Shown here piece by piece: positions 51,049 to 58,901 of a stretch of 64,000 nt of DNA. The notes under the pieces are model-generated. The model worked only from the letters and a program-made list of their open reading frames with translations, ran no database searches and was not told the DNA's origin. Position 1 is the first letter of the stretch, and each line of letters starts with the position of its first letter. The stretch spans positions 62,001 to 126,000 of the forward strand of contig NZ_CAKUAT010000002.1 in the NCBI RefSeq assembly GCF_934636665.1, read 5' to 3'. This DNA is from an uncultured Senegalimassilia sp. GTDB taxonomy: Bacteria; Actinomycetota; Coriobacteriia; Coriobacteriales; Eggerthellaceae. The translations under genes and the position numbers were made by a program.

Positions 51049-52821
51049 ATGGCAACGCCCGACAAACCCTCGAAAAGTTCATCGAACGGTTCCAAGAACG
51101 GCAGCAGCGACAACACCGTGGCGTTCATCGTCATCGCCGCGATCGTCGTCCTTGCGGTGCAGTATTTCCTCACGGGAACGAACTTCGCCTTGGGCATCTG
51201 GGAGGAATTCACCGCCCCCGAGCTCTCCAAAGCCGAGATCGCCGAGTTCGAGGAAACCATTTCGCAAATCGACAACGCCGCTGCGGCGTACTCATCGGGC
51301 GGATTCCAGACCGAGGACGACGTCAAAAACGCCATAGCGGCGCAAAAGGCCCATGCGAAGGAGCTTGAGGCGCAAGGGGTGGTGTCCTCTTACACCGTCG
51401 ACGACAACAGCGTGTACTACAAGTTCGAGAACGGCTTGTCGTACCTTTATATAGCCGCGCCCGAGGGAACCGACGGCTTGAGCACCGACTCCGAAGCCAC
51501 CATCTCCTCCGTGGAGACCACCGGCAGGCTTGATTCGGTTGCGGCGATCAGCACCGTCACCAACGCGTTTTCCTCGACCTCCTCGAAATGGTCCGCCTCC
51601 ACGGCGAAGACCCCGAGCAACATCACGCTGGCGGGGCTTAAGGAGCTCGGCGGCAAGCAGCAGCTTCTCATCTGGGCCGGCCACGGCGGGTACAACCGCA
51701 AAACCGGCAGCGTCCTTGACACCGGGATCGACTCCGACCTCAGCGACAAATCCCAGCTCATCGAGATCAAGAACGACCGCGCCACGATCGTCAACGTGGC
51801 CGGAGATCCCGACAGCCACCTTGCGATCACGCCCTCCTTCGTCAAGCGCTACGTGCGCGGCCTGGGCGGGTCGGTCGTCTACCTGTGCGCCTGCAGCACG
51901 GGTGAAGACAGCCAGCTGGCGGACGCGTTCCTGGACAACGGCGCAACGGCCGTGTTCGGCAACACTGGGTCGATCTCGCACGTCTACAACGTCGCCATGC
52001 TCCAGGGCGTGCTGACCACGTTTTTGACCCCCGACGAGAACGGCAACTACCCCACGCTGTCGAAAAGCCTGAGCACGGCGAAGAAGAACATCGGGAACGA
52101 TTCCGCCGAATACCTTGAGCACGTGGGCGCGGACGCCAACTTCATCGAATCGCAGCGCAACGTCAAGGTGAAGCTGTTCGGCGGAACCGAGGCGGGCGAC
52201 CTCAAGGTGCAGGCGGCATCGACGAGCAAGGGCAAAACCGAGGACAAGCCCGCTGGAAGCAGCTCGAATTCCGGTTCGACAAGCAGCTCGAACAGCTCGA
52301 GCACGGGCAAGGAGACCGAATCCGAGTCGAGCGGATCGACCGGCGGCAGCTCAGCCAACAGCGGCTTGCCCGCAACCGAGAGCAAGCCGAGCGAGTCGAG
52401 CGGCGGCAGCTCAGCCAACAGCGGCTCGAACGCTTACAGCAACGGACAAACGGCGCCCATGCCCGAGACCGCACTGACGATCGACATGATCGTGGGCCTT
52501 TGGAGCCCCGACCAGAACGCCCAGGAGCCCCGCTATATCGATTTCCTCGCAAAGGGAGACCTGGTGACCTACGACTATTACTCGCTCATCGACTCGCGCG
52601 CCCTTGGCAGGCCCCAGCCTTCCGCGCCCGTGAAGTTCGAATACTGCAGCGGCGTCGTCGACATGATGCTGAACCAGGGAAGGTGTTCCTGCCGGACGAG
52701 GGACTCGAGCGGGGTGTACATCTCCTTCTACATCGACGAGATGGCCAACGACGTCATCTACGACCAGGAAACCGGGACGGCATGGCACCGCGTCATCCCG
52801 CACACCATCGAGAACCACTGA
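51049..52821 (+). CDS. Membrane-anchored caspase-like (CHAT/clan CD) protein
   Basis: The 590-residue protein has one N-terminal membrane helix (24-45) after a short Ser/Lys-rich head. A helical stretch (55-110) comes next, then a domain with the hallmarks of caspase-fold peptidases: LLIWAGHGGYN with His212, and VVYLCACSTGEDSQLADAFL with Cys282 in the place of the CHAT 'LSACETG' cysteine, followed by NGATAVFG. A Ser/Gly/Glu/Asn linker (about 385-455) separates a small C-terminal domain (about 465-590) with a CSCRTRD pair. Topology suggests the peptidase domain is outside the cell. The substrate is unknown. Good AAGGAG ribosome site. Confidence 0.8.
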   Translation: MATPDKPSKSSSNGSKNGSSDNTVAFIVIAAIVVLAVQYFLTGTNFALGIWEEFTAPELSKAEIAEFEETISQIDNAAAAYSSGGFQTEDDVKNAIAAQKAHAKELEAQGVVSSYTVDDNSVYYKFENGLSYLYIAAPEGTDGLSTDSEATISSVETTGRLDSVAAISTVTNAFSSTSSKWSASTAKTPSNITLAGLKELGGKQQLLIWAGHGGYNRKTGSVLDTGIDSDLSDKSQLIEIKNDRATIVNVAGDPDSHLAITPSFVKRYVRGLGGSVVYLCACSTGEDSQLADAFLDNGATAVFGNTGSISHVYNVAMLQGVLTTFLTPDENGNYPTLSKSLSTAKKNIGNDSAEYLEHVGADANFIESQRNVKVKLFGGTEAGDLKVQAASTSKGKTEDKPAGSSSNSGSTSSSNSSSTGKETESESSGSTGGSSANSGLPATESKPSESSGGSSANSGSNAYSNGQTAPMPETALTIDMIVGLWSPDQNAQEPRYIDFLAKGDLVTYDYYSLIDSRALGRPQPSAPVKFEYCSGVVDMMLNQGRCSCRTRDSSGVYISFYIDEMANDVIYDQETGTAWHRVIPHTIENH

Positions 52822-52844
52822 TAAGCAGGACGCACATAGCGCGC

Positions 52845-52876
52845 AAAAGGCCCGGGGCCTATTCCCAGGCTTTTTG
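52845..52876 (+). terminator. Terminator after the caspase-like gene
   Basis: An imperfect GC stem with AAAAG/CTTTT ends and a TTTTT tail. The flanking TTTTGCGTTCGCT is also found after the terminator of the next gene. Confidence 0.75.
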
Positions 52877-52899
52877 CGTTCGCTAATCGTTCCCCGTCT

Positions 52900-52927
52900 G
52901 ACACTTGGGGACGTAGCGTTATGTGTC
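52900..52927 (+). repeat. 28-bp GACAC-type hairpin repeat, copy 1
   Basis: GACAC and GTGTC arms around a TTGGGGACGTAGC-containing loop. The first 21 bases, from tctgacac, match copy 2 exactly. It shares the GGGGACG core of the 27-bp family. Confidence 0.8.
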
Positions 52928-53039
52928 CGAAACCCGCATACTTGGCGAACGCTCGCATATAGCGCAAAAGCCGTCGTTGACGACAGGTCCATCGGCAGAT
53001 GGCTTCCCGATAAGCCCGTCATCTGGGCTTCACGTGCAA

Positions 53040-53068
53040 TTGTCCCCCGCCGACATTGCGCGTGATAC
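53040..53068 (+). promoter_or_regulatory. Possible promoter of the DUF4012 gene
   Basis: TTGTCC, 17 bases and TGATAC, about 40 bases before the start. The match is moderate. Confidence 0.35.
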
Positions 53069-53105
53069 ACTTTCCTCTTGTAGTTTCAGGCAAGTCAGGA
53101 GTGTT

Positions 53106-55190
53106 ATGCAGAACAACGGAAAGCATTCGCGCCCGGACCAGGCATATGGGCAACAGGCCAACCGACCCGCCAACATGGGCCGGCAAGCACCGGCGCGCCC
53201 GCAACAGCCATACGGCCAGCAAGCATATCAACGCCCCCCGTATCAGCAGCCGCGCTACGCCCAACAACCCGGGCAGCAGCAGCCGCAAAACGGATACGGC
53301 AACCCCTACGGAAGGCAGGACTTCAACTTCCAGCCACTTCCGAACAACCATGAGCACGACGGCATGATCCGCGTGAAGAAGAAGCGCCGCAAGAAGCACA
53401 CCAAGCTAATCGTCTGCATCGTCGTCATCGCGTGCCTGCTGGTGGGCACGTGCGGCTACGGCGCGGCGCTGGCGCTGTCCGCCAAGGACGTGAAAGCCCA
53501 GGCAGAGACCGCGCTTTCCAATGTCAACGGCATCCAAACCGCCATCGCCGGGCAGGACTTCGCAACGGCGGCGAAGAGCGCCTCCAACCTACAGTCCTCG
53601 GCTCAGGCCATGAACGAGGAGCTCTCCTCCCCCGTTTGGAACGTGGCCGCTATGCTGCCCGTCGTGGGCAGCGACGTGAAGGGCGTGCAGACCATCGCCT
53701 CCGCCCTAGCCGACGCATCCGACAACGCCATCGTGCCGCTGACCACCAGCCTGTCCACCACGCCGCCGTCGGCGTGCATCGACGCCAACGGCAATCTGAA
53801 CATCGCCGCCATCACCACGCTGCTCGGCGCTATCCAAAACGGTGCACCGGCCATGCAGCGCTGCACCGACGAGCTGACCTCGCTTCCCGCCTTCCATATC
53901 GAGAAGCTGCAGAAGCTGGTGGGGCCCGCCCAGGAGAAGATCACAGGCATCAACGACGTCTTCCAGGAGGCGAACACCTTCGCGCCCATCATCGGCTCCA
54001 TGCTCGGCGCGAACGGCAACCGCACGTACCTGCTGGCCGCCCAGAACACCGCCGAGATCCGCGCCTCGGGCGGCTTCCCCGGTTCCATGGGCACCGTCTC
54101 CATTGACAACGGCGCCATCGAGCTGGGCGATTTCACCAAGGTCTACGACATGATGGCCGAGGAGACGCCCGCGCAGTGCGCCATCACCGACGAGGAGAAT
54201 GCGCTGTTCTACCCCTGGTACACGCAGTACTCCTGGGACAACAGCTTCAACCCCGACTACCCGCGCGTCGCCGGCATCTGGGCGGCGGCCTATCAGGAGA
54301 AGAGCGAGCAGTCCGTCGACGGCGTCATCTCCATCACCCCGACCATGGTCCAGGACCTGCTGGCCGCCACGGGCGACAGCTTCACGCTTTCGGACGGCAC
54401 CACCATCGACGGCACGAACGCCACAAAGGTGCTGCAGCACGACCTGTACTGGAAGTACCTGTCCAGCGGCTCGAACATGTCCGAAGGCAACGACCTGTGC
54501 GACGCCCTGTTCGCCGAGGCCGCGGAATACGCGTTCGATTCGGCTTTGGAGAACATGAACGCCTCGTCGCTCATGAAACTGGTCTCCACCATGATGGGCG
54601 GCCTTGAGGATCGCCGCGTCATGATCTGGCTGGCCGACGCCTCTGAGCAGAGCTACATCGAGGACATGGGCTATTCGGGCTCCATGACCGCCGCTTCCGA
54701 GCAGCAGCCCACCCTTGGCGTGTTCGTCAACTTCTGGGCTGGCAGCAAGCTTGGCTGGTGGCTAGGTATGGACACCCAGGTCTCCAGTCCCGTCACGGGC
54801 AACGACGGGTCCCGCACCTATCACGTGACCACCACGCTGACGAACTTCATGACCGCGCAGGAAGCGAAGCAAGGCGGCAGCTACATCGTCTCGGACAACG
54901 ACAAGAGCCTAGGCGACGCCAACCCCTTCATCTACTTCTACGCTCCTGCGGGCGGCACGATCTCCGACGTGACGGCATCGAACGGCGCCACGCTCGGCAA
55001 AGCCACCTATCAGGGTCTCGACGTCACCTTCACCTGCCAGGTGGGCGACTTCTCGGTGCTGCCCAAGCCGAACAACCCGCTGCCTGTGGAGTCCACCGTG
55101 ACCTACAGCTACACGGTCACCCTGCCGGCAGGCGTCGAGGGCGACCTGCAGCTGGCCACCACGCCGACGCTGACGAAGTACCACCAGTAG
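53106..55190 (+). CDS. DUF4012 surface protein with Gln/Pro-rich cytoplasmic head
   Basis: The 694-residue membrane protein has a cytoplasmic head (1-90) very rich in Gln, Pro, Tyr and Asn, and a basic block (KKKRRKKHTK). One membrane helix (101-125) and a long outer domain follow. The DUF4012 pattern is clear: LLAAQNTAEIRASGGFPGSM, then DYPRVAGIWAAAYQ and VDGVISITPTMVQDLLAATG. In other Gram-positives DUF4012 proteins occur with exopolysaccharide and LytR-type genes, but their role is not settled. The ATG chosen follows CAGGAG; the longer frame upstream crosses the repeat and promoter. It is bracketed by two direct copies of the 28-bp repeat. Confidence 0.88.
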   Translation: MQNNGKHSRPDQAYGQQANRPANMGRQAPARPQQPYGQQAYQRPPYQQPRYAQQPGQQQPQNGYGNPYGRQDFNFQPLPNNHEHDGMIRVKKKRRKKHTKLIVCIVVIACLLVGTCGYGAALALSAKDVKAQAETALSNVNGIQTAIAGQDFATAAKSASNLQSSAQAMNEELSSPVWNVAAMLPVVGSDVKGVQTIASALADASDNAIVPLTTSLSTTPPSACIDANGNLNIAAITTLLGAIQNGAPAMQRCTDELTSLPAFHIEKLQKLVGPAQEKITGINDVFQEANTFAPIIGSMLGANGNRTYLLAAQNTAEIRASGGFPGSMGTVSIDNGAIELGDFTKVYDMMAEETPAQCAITDEENALFYPWYTQYSWDNSFNPDYPRVAGIWAAAYQEKSEQSVDGVISITPTMVQDLLAATGDSFTLSDGTTIDGTNATKVLQHDLYWKYLSSGSNMSEGNDLCDALFAEAAEYAFDSALENMNASSLMKLVSTMMGGLEDRRVMIWLADASEQSYIEDMGYSGSMTAASEQQPTLGVFVNFWAGSKLGWWLGMDTQVSSPVTGNDGSRTYHVTTTLTNFMTAQEAKQGGSYIVSDNDKSLGDANPFIYFYAPAGGTISDVTASNGATLGKATYQGLDVTFTCQVGDFSVLPKPNNPLPVESTVTYSYTVTLPAGVEGDLQLATTPTLTKYHQ

Positions 55191-55216
55191 AAGCAACGCG
55201 GCTTATACGCCATGAG

Positions 55217-55248
55217 AAAAGACCCGGGGACACTTCCCCGGGTCTTTT
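55217..55248. terminator. Terminator after the DUF4012 gene, active on both strands
   Basis: A perfect 14-bp stem with a CACT loop, AAAA on one side and TTTT on the other. Confidence 0.92.
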
Positions 55249-55258
55249 GCGTTCGCTT

Positions 55259-55306
55259 GTCTACATATGGAATCCGAATGGGATGGCGTTCGCCTCCTGC
55301 GGCATC
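55259..55306 (-). pseudogene. Duplicated 3' end of the downstream phosphatase gene
   Basis: This stretch repeats the last 14 codons and stop of the histidine phosphatase gene 174 bases away. Read on the minus strand it encodes MPQEANAIPFGFHM-stop, against MPPEANAIPFGFRM-stop in the gene. About seven base differences show it is not recent. The 28-bp hairpin repeat begins two bases beyond it. Confidence 0.8.
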
Positions 55307-55307
55307 T

Positions 55308-55335
55308 GACACTTGGGGACGTAGCACTATGCGTC
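55308..55335 (+). repeat. 28-bp GACAC-type hairpin repeat, copy 2
   Basis: Same orientation as copy 1, 2.4 kb away on the other side of the DUF4012 gene, with changes only in the last third. Confidence 0.8.
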
Positions 55336-55433
55336 CGGTCCCTTCACATGCGAAACCCATGGAGAGCGAAACTAGCTTGCCACCCAGCCGATGCACTAAA
55401 CGCGTGAAAGGACACCGGTTTCCCGCAACCCTT

Positions 55434-56201
55434 CTACATACGGAACCCGAAGGGGATGGCGTTGGCCTCCGGCGGCATCTCGCCTAGCCAGCGGGTAGAT
55501 GCCGTTTCTCCCAGCGTGAAGGTTTCGCCATCGTAGGTCACCTGGGTAACGCTAGCATTCTTGATCTTGAGCGGATCGTTCACGCGCGAAGGATCCAGCA
55601 GGTACATGACCGATCGCACCACGAACGAGTGGGTGACCACCAGCACGTTGCCGCCGCCTGCGGCAAGCGCCTGCTTCCCGGCTTCGCTAAAGAAGCTCTC
55701 TAGGCGCGCCTTCACCTGATCGAAGCGCTCCGCGCGCCCGGTGTCGTCCTGATCGGCCAGCACCTCGGCAACTTGGGGCAGGCGACGGTTCAGCTCATCG
55801 AAGGGCAAATCCTCTCCGAAACCGCGGGCGAGCACGTCATGCAGCTCGGTTCCCGGCCCCGCTTCCAAGTTGCCATAGCACCATTCGCGAAGGCGCGGAT
55901 CGGGAACGTGGATGAACGGCAACTCAGCCTGCGGGTTCTCCTCGGCCCTGGCGGCAAGCACGGCATTGAGCGTTTGCACGGCGCGGCCGGCATCACTGCA
56001 GTAGGCCTGCGCGAACGGGACCTCCGCCAGGCCCCGGCCCAGCAGGCGAGCCACGCGGATGCCCTCGTCGGTAAGCTGCGAGTCGCACCAACCCTGCACG
56101 CGGCTTGCGACGTTGTAGACCGTCTGCCCGTGCCGCGTGATATAGAACGTCACCGCGCCGTTGCCCGAGGCCAACGGCGCCTGAAGATCCTTCTCTTCCA
56201 A
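55434..56201 (-). CDS. Histidine phosphatase / phosphoglycerate-mutase-like protein
   Basis: The 255-residue protein has the RHG motif (FYITRHGQTVYNVASRVQGW), SDAGRAVQT, LREWCYGNLEAG and LVVTHSFVVRSV with the second catalytic His. It belongs to the cofactor-dependent phosphoglycerate mutase-like phosphatase branch; a true glycolytic mutase is less likely and the substrate is unknown. The start is a TTG (before EEKDLQ) four bases after GGCGGAAA. A longer frame from an upstream ATG reads through the terminator of the ABC gene, so it is rejected. It may be read through from the transporter operon. Confidence 0.88.
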   Translation of the reverse strand: MEEKDLQAPLASGNGAVTFYITRHGQTVYNVASRVQGWCDSQLTDEGIRVARLLGRGLAEVPFAQAYCSDAGRAVQTLNAVLAARAEENPQAELPFIHVPDPRLREWCYGNLEAGPGTELHDVLARGFGEDLPFDELNRRLPQVAEVLADQDDTGRAERFDQVKARLESFFSEAGKQALAAGGGNVLVVTHSFVVRSVMYLLDPSRVNDPLKIKNASVTQVTYDGETFTLGETASTRWLGEMPPEANAIPFGFRM

Positions 56202-56221
56202 GTTTCCGCCTTTCCCATGCA

Positions 56222-56247
56222 AAAGCGCCCGGATGCCCGGGCGCTTT
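56222..56247 (-). terminator. Terminator after the amino-acid ABC ATPase gene
   Basis: An 11-bp perfect stem with an ATGC loop and a TTTT tail on the minus strand, between the ABC gene and the phosphatase. Confidence 0.85.
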
Positions 56248-56284
56248 CCCTTGCAGCGCGTTTTGCGCACCGCAAACCGTTTCG

Positions 56285-57049
56285 TTAATCCCCGTAGTTC
56301 GCCAGGAACAGCTTCGTGCGCTCCTGCTGCGGGTTGTTGATCACCTGCTCGGCAGGACCCTCCTCCACGATGTAGCCGCCGTCCATAAAGATGATATGGT
56401 CGGCGACATCGCGGGCGAAGCTCATCTCATGCGTGACGATGACCATGGTCATATGCTCGTCGGCAAGGTCGCGGATGACCTTGAGCACGCCCTTGGTGAG
56501 TTCGGGGTCAAGGGCGCTGGTGGGCTCGTCGAAAAACAGCACGTCGGGGTTCAAGGCCAAGGCGCGCGCGATGGCCACACGCTGCTGCTGGCCGCCGGAG
56601 AGCTCGCAGGGAACCATGTTCTCCTTGCCCTCCAGCCCCATTTTCACCAGAAGCTCGTGCGCCTGGGCCACGACCTGGTCCTTCGGGCGCTTTTGCACGG
56701 ACAACGGCGCGTCGGTGATGTTCTTCAGCACCGTGTAGTGCGGGAACAGGTTGAAGTTCTGGAATACCAGGCCGAAGCGCGTTTTCGCCTGCGAGAGCAC
56801 GGCCTTTCCGCCGTACACCGAGCCGGAACCGCCGTCGGTTGCCACGGCAAGATCGCCGTAGGACAGGCTGCCGCCGTCAAGGGTTTCCAGCAGCGTCATG
56901 CAGCGCAGGAGCGTGGATTTGCCGCCGCCGGAAGGGCCGATGATGGCGACGACCTGACCCTGCTCCACCGACAGGGAGATATCTTTGAGCACCTCGGTCT
57001 TACCGAAGCTTTTACGTGCGTGCGAAAGGGAAACAAGGGGGTTAGTCAT
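56285..57049 (-). CDS. Polar amino-acid ABC transporter ATP-binding protein (GlnQ family)
   Basis: The 254-residue ATPase powers amino-acid uptake. Walker A is GPSGGGKST, the Q-loop is VFQNFNLFPHYTV, the signature is LSGGQQQR, Walker B is VLFFDEPTSALD and the H-loop is VTHEMSFARDVAD. These features are typical of the GlnQ/ArtP group. An insertion (about 70-85, TDGGSGSVYGG) between Walker A and the Q-loop lengthens it slightly. Its start overlaps the permease end by 8 bases, so they are translationally coupled. The amino acid carried cannot be read from the sequence. Confidence 0.95.
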   Translation of the reverse strand: MTNPLVSLSHARKSFGKTEVLKDISLSVEQGQVVAIIGPSGGGKSTLLRCMTLLETLDGGSLSYGDLAVATDGGSGSVYGGKAVLSQAKTRFGLVFQNFNLFPHYTVLKNITDAPLSVQKRPKDQVVAQAHELLVKMGLEGKENMVPCELSGGQQQRVAIARALALNPDVLFFDEPTSALDPELTKGVLKVIRDLADEHMTMVIVTHEMSFARDVADHIIFMDGGYIVEEGPAEQVINNPQQERTKLFLANYGD

Positions 57050-57695
57050 GATAGTAGTTCATCCTTTTCTCGACGCGGTTGAGCACCATGACCACCACGA
57101 AGTTGAACACCCAGTAGATCAGACCGGCGATGACGTAGGGCATCATGCTGGTTTGAGCGGCGGCGATAGCCTTGGCCTGCGTGAACATCTCCATGATGCC
57201 GAGCACGAACGCCAGCGACGTGTCCTTGACCAGCGTGATGACCTCATTGCCCATGGCGGGAAGGATGCGCTTGAACACCTGCGGCAGGATGATCTTCATG
57301 AAGGTCTGCGTGCGCGTGTAGCCGAGCACCTCGGCGGCCTCGTACTGGCCGCGCGGTATGGACTGGATACCGCTGCGGTAGATCTCGCCGAAGTAGGCCG
57401 CGTAGTTCAGGATGAAGCCGATGCAGCACGCGAAGTACTTCCAATCCGGGCCCATAGAGGCACCGAACAGGTAGAACGGACCGAACATCCACATCATCAG
57501 CTGCAGCATAAGCGGCGTGCCGCGCATGACCGATATATAGAACTGCACCAAAAGCGACAGCGGCTTGAACTTGCTCATGCGGCCAAGCGCCACCAGCACG
57601 CCAAGGGGCAACGCGCCCACAAGCGTGATCACGAAGATGATGGCGGTGAACTGCAGGCCGGAGAGCAGCAGCCCCATCATGGTTCCGAATTCCAT
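57042..57695 (-). CDS. Amino-acid ABC transporter permease (HisM/GlnP family)
   Basis: The 217-residue inner-membrane permease has about five helices. It opens with MMGLLLSGLQFTAIIFVITL, has YISVMRGTPLMLQLMMWMF, and the EAA loop AAYFGEIYRSGIQSIPRGQY followed by EAAEVLGYT. That loop docks the ATPase. Only one permease gene is present, so it should form a homodimer. Start ATG, four bases after AAGGAG. Confidence 0.95.
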   Translation of the reverse strand: MEFGTMMGLLLSGLQFTAIIFVITLVGALPLGVLVALGRMSKFKPLSLLVQFYISVMRGTPLMLQLMMWMFGPFYLFGASMGPDWKYFACCIGFILNYAAYFGEIYRSGIQSIPRGQYEAAEVLGYTRTQTFMKIILPQVFKRILPAMGNEVITLVKDTSLAFVLGIMEMFTQAKAIAAAQTSMMPYVIAGLIYWVFNFVVVMVLNRVEKRMNYYHD

Positions 57696-57776
57696 TGGTC
57701 TCCTTCCAAGAGAAACGCTCTTGTCTTAACACGCCGAACGCCAACCTTCGCAGGTTGGCGGGGTACATCAGCCGGA

Positions 57777-57799
57777 AGGCCGGGGATGCTTCCCCGGCC
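57777..57799 (-). terminator. Hairpin between binding-protein and permease genes
   Basis: A strong GGCCGGGGA stem with a short loop, plus a second small hairpin (GCCAACC/GGTTGGC) nearer the permease. There is no T-run. The usual role of such a gap is to lower permease and ATPase expression relative to the binding protein. Confidence 0.5.
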
Positions 57800-57916
57800 C
57801 GCCATGCACGCGAACGCTGTTGGATTAGCGTCGCATCGTGCATAGGGGCAAGGGTTCGCATCTCCGGCCCTAATAGGATACGCTATCAAGCTGCTTGCCG
57901 GGGGCAAGCGGGGGCA

Positions 57917-58750
57917 TTACTTGCCGAGCACCCAGTTGTCGTAGCTGATGCCGTAGCTTGCGTACTTCTCGCACAGCTCCTTGACGGTGCCGTCGGCGTC
58001 GAGCTGCTTCAGGGTCTCGGTGACCTTCTGGGCCAGCTCGGTGTCACCCTTCTTGAAGCCCACGGCGTAGTGCTCGGTGGACAGCGGGGTGGACAGCTGC
58101 ACGTACTTGTCGGGGTTCGCGGCGATCTGGTACTGGGCGATGGACAGGTCGCAGGCGACGGCGTCGATCATGCCGGAGTCAAGCTGCATGAAGGCGTTGT
58201 TATAGTCGCCGATGGTCTGAGCGGCACCGCCCTTGAAGGTGGCGGCAACCTCGGCCTGGTCACCCTCGAGCACGTCAAGCGCCGCGGAGTCGACCTGGGT
58301 CATGACGGTCTTGCCGGACAGGCCCGCGAAATCGGAGATGTCGCTACCGGCCTTCACGACGATGACCTGCTCATTGAGCATGTAGGGGTCGGAGAAGGTG
58401 TAACCGTCCTCGCGGCCCTCCATGGTGAAGCCGTTCCAGATGCAGTTGATGTTGCCCTGGGCCAGCAGCGCGTCCTTGGCATCCCAGTCGATGGCGGACA
58501 GCTTCAGCTCCCAGCCGTTCTTGTCGCACACGGCCTGAGCCAGATCCAGGTCGAAGCCGGTGTACTTGCCGTCGTCGCCGACGAAGCCGTACGGCGGATA
58601 GCTTTGGTCGAAACCGACCGTAAGGGTTTCCTTGCCGTCAGCAGAGTCGCCGCCGGTCTTGTCACCAGAGCCCGAGCAACCCGCCAGCAGGGCGCCGGAC
58701 AGGGCCAGCGCGGCAACGCATGCCACCAGGCCGAGGAGCTTCTTCTTCAT
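57917..58750 (-). CDS. Amino-acid ABC transporter substrate-binding lipoprotein
   Basis: The 277-residue solute-binding protein of the polar amino-acid family (SBP_bac_3) is anchored by a lipid. The lipobox LAGC puts the modified Cys at 25. The mature part begins with a Ser/Gly/Asp linker and has TLTVGFDQSYPPYGFVGDDG, TGFDLDLAQAV, IDWDAKDALLAQGNINCIWN and SDPYMLNEQVIVV, all typical of the family. The start ATG (MKKKLLG) follows GGAAGGGAA. First gene of the three-gene transporter operon, with a clear promoter. Confidence 0.95.
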   Translation of the reverse strand: MKKKLLGLVACVAALALSGALLAGCSGSGDKTGGDSADGKETLTVGFDQSYPPYGFVGDDGKYTGFDLDLAQAVCDKNGWELKLSAIDWDAKDALLAQGNINCIWNGFTMEGREDGYTFSDPYMLNEQVIVVKAGSDISDFAGLSGKTVMTQVDSAALDVLEGDQAEVAATFKGGAAQTIGDYNNAFMQLDSGMIDAVACDLSIAQYQIAANPDKYVQLSTPLSTEHYAVGFKKGDTELAQKVTETLKQLDADGTVKELCEKYASYGISYDNWVLGK

Positions 58751-58834
58751 GTTCCCTTCCCTTCCGCGCATGCCCGCAGGCATGGCTGCTTGGTTCCTTA
58801 GCAATCACTTTATCACAGTAGAGTGCTGAAGTGA

Positions 58835-58862
58835 AGTATACCAGACGCGCAGGAACGTGCAA
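58835..58862 (-). promoter_or_regulatory. Promoter of the amino-acid transporter operon
   Basis: TTGCAC, 16 bases and TATACT on the minus strand, about 85 bases before the lipoprotein start. Confidence 0.6.
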
Positions 58863-58901
58863 CCGCTGGCGCGAAAACGACCGCGAACGGCACAAGATGC
58901 G

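Noticed and set aside
56202..56270. Upstream ATG of the histidine phosphatase gene
   Set aside because: The extension is encoded by the terminator hairpin of the preceding ABC gene and lacks family similarity.
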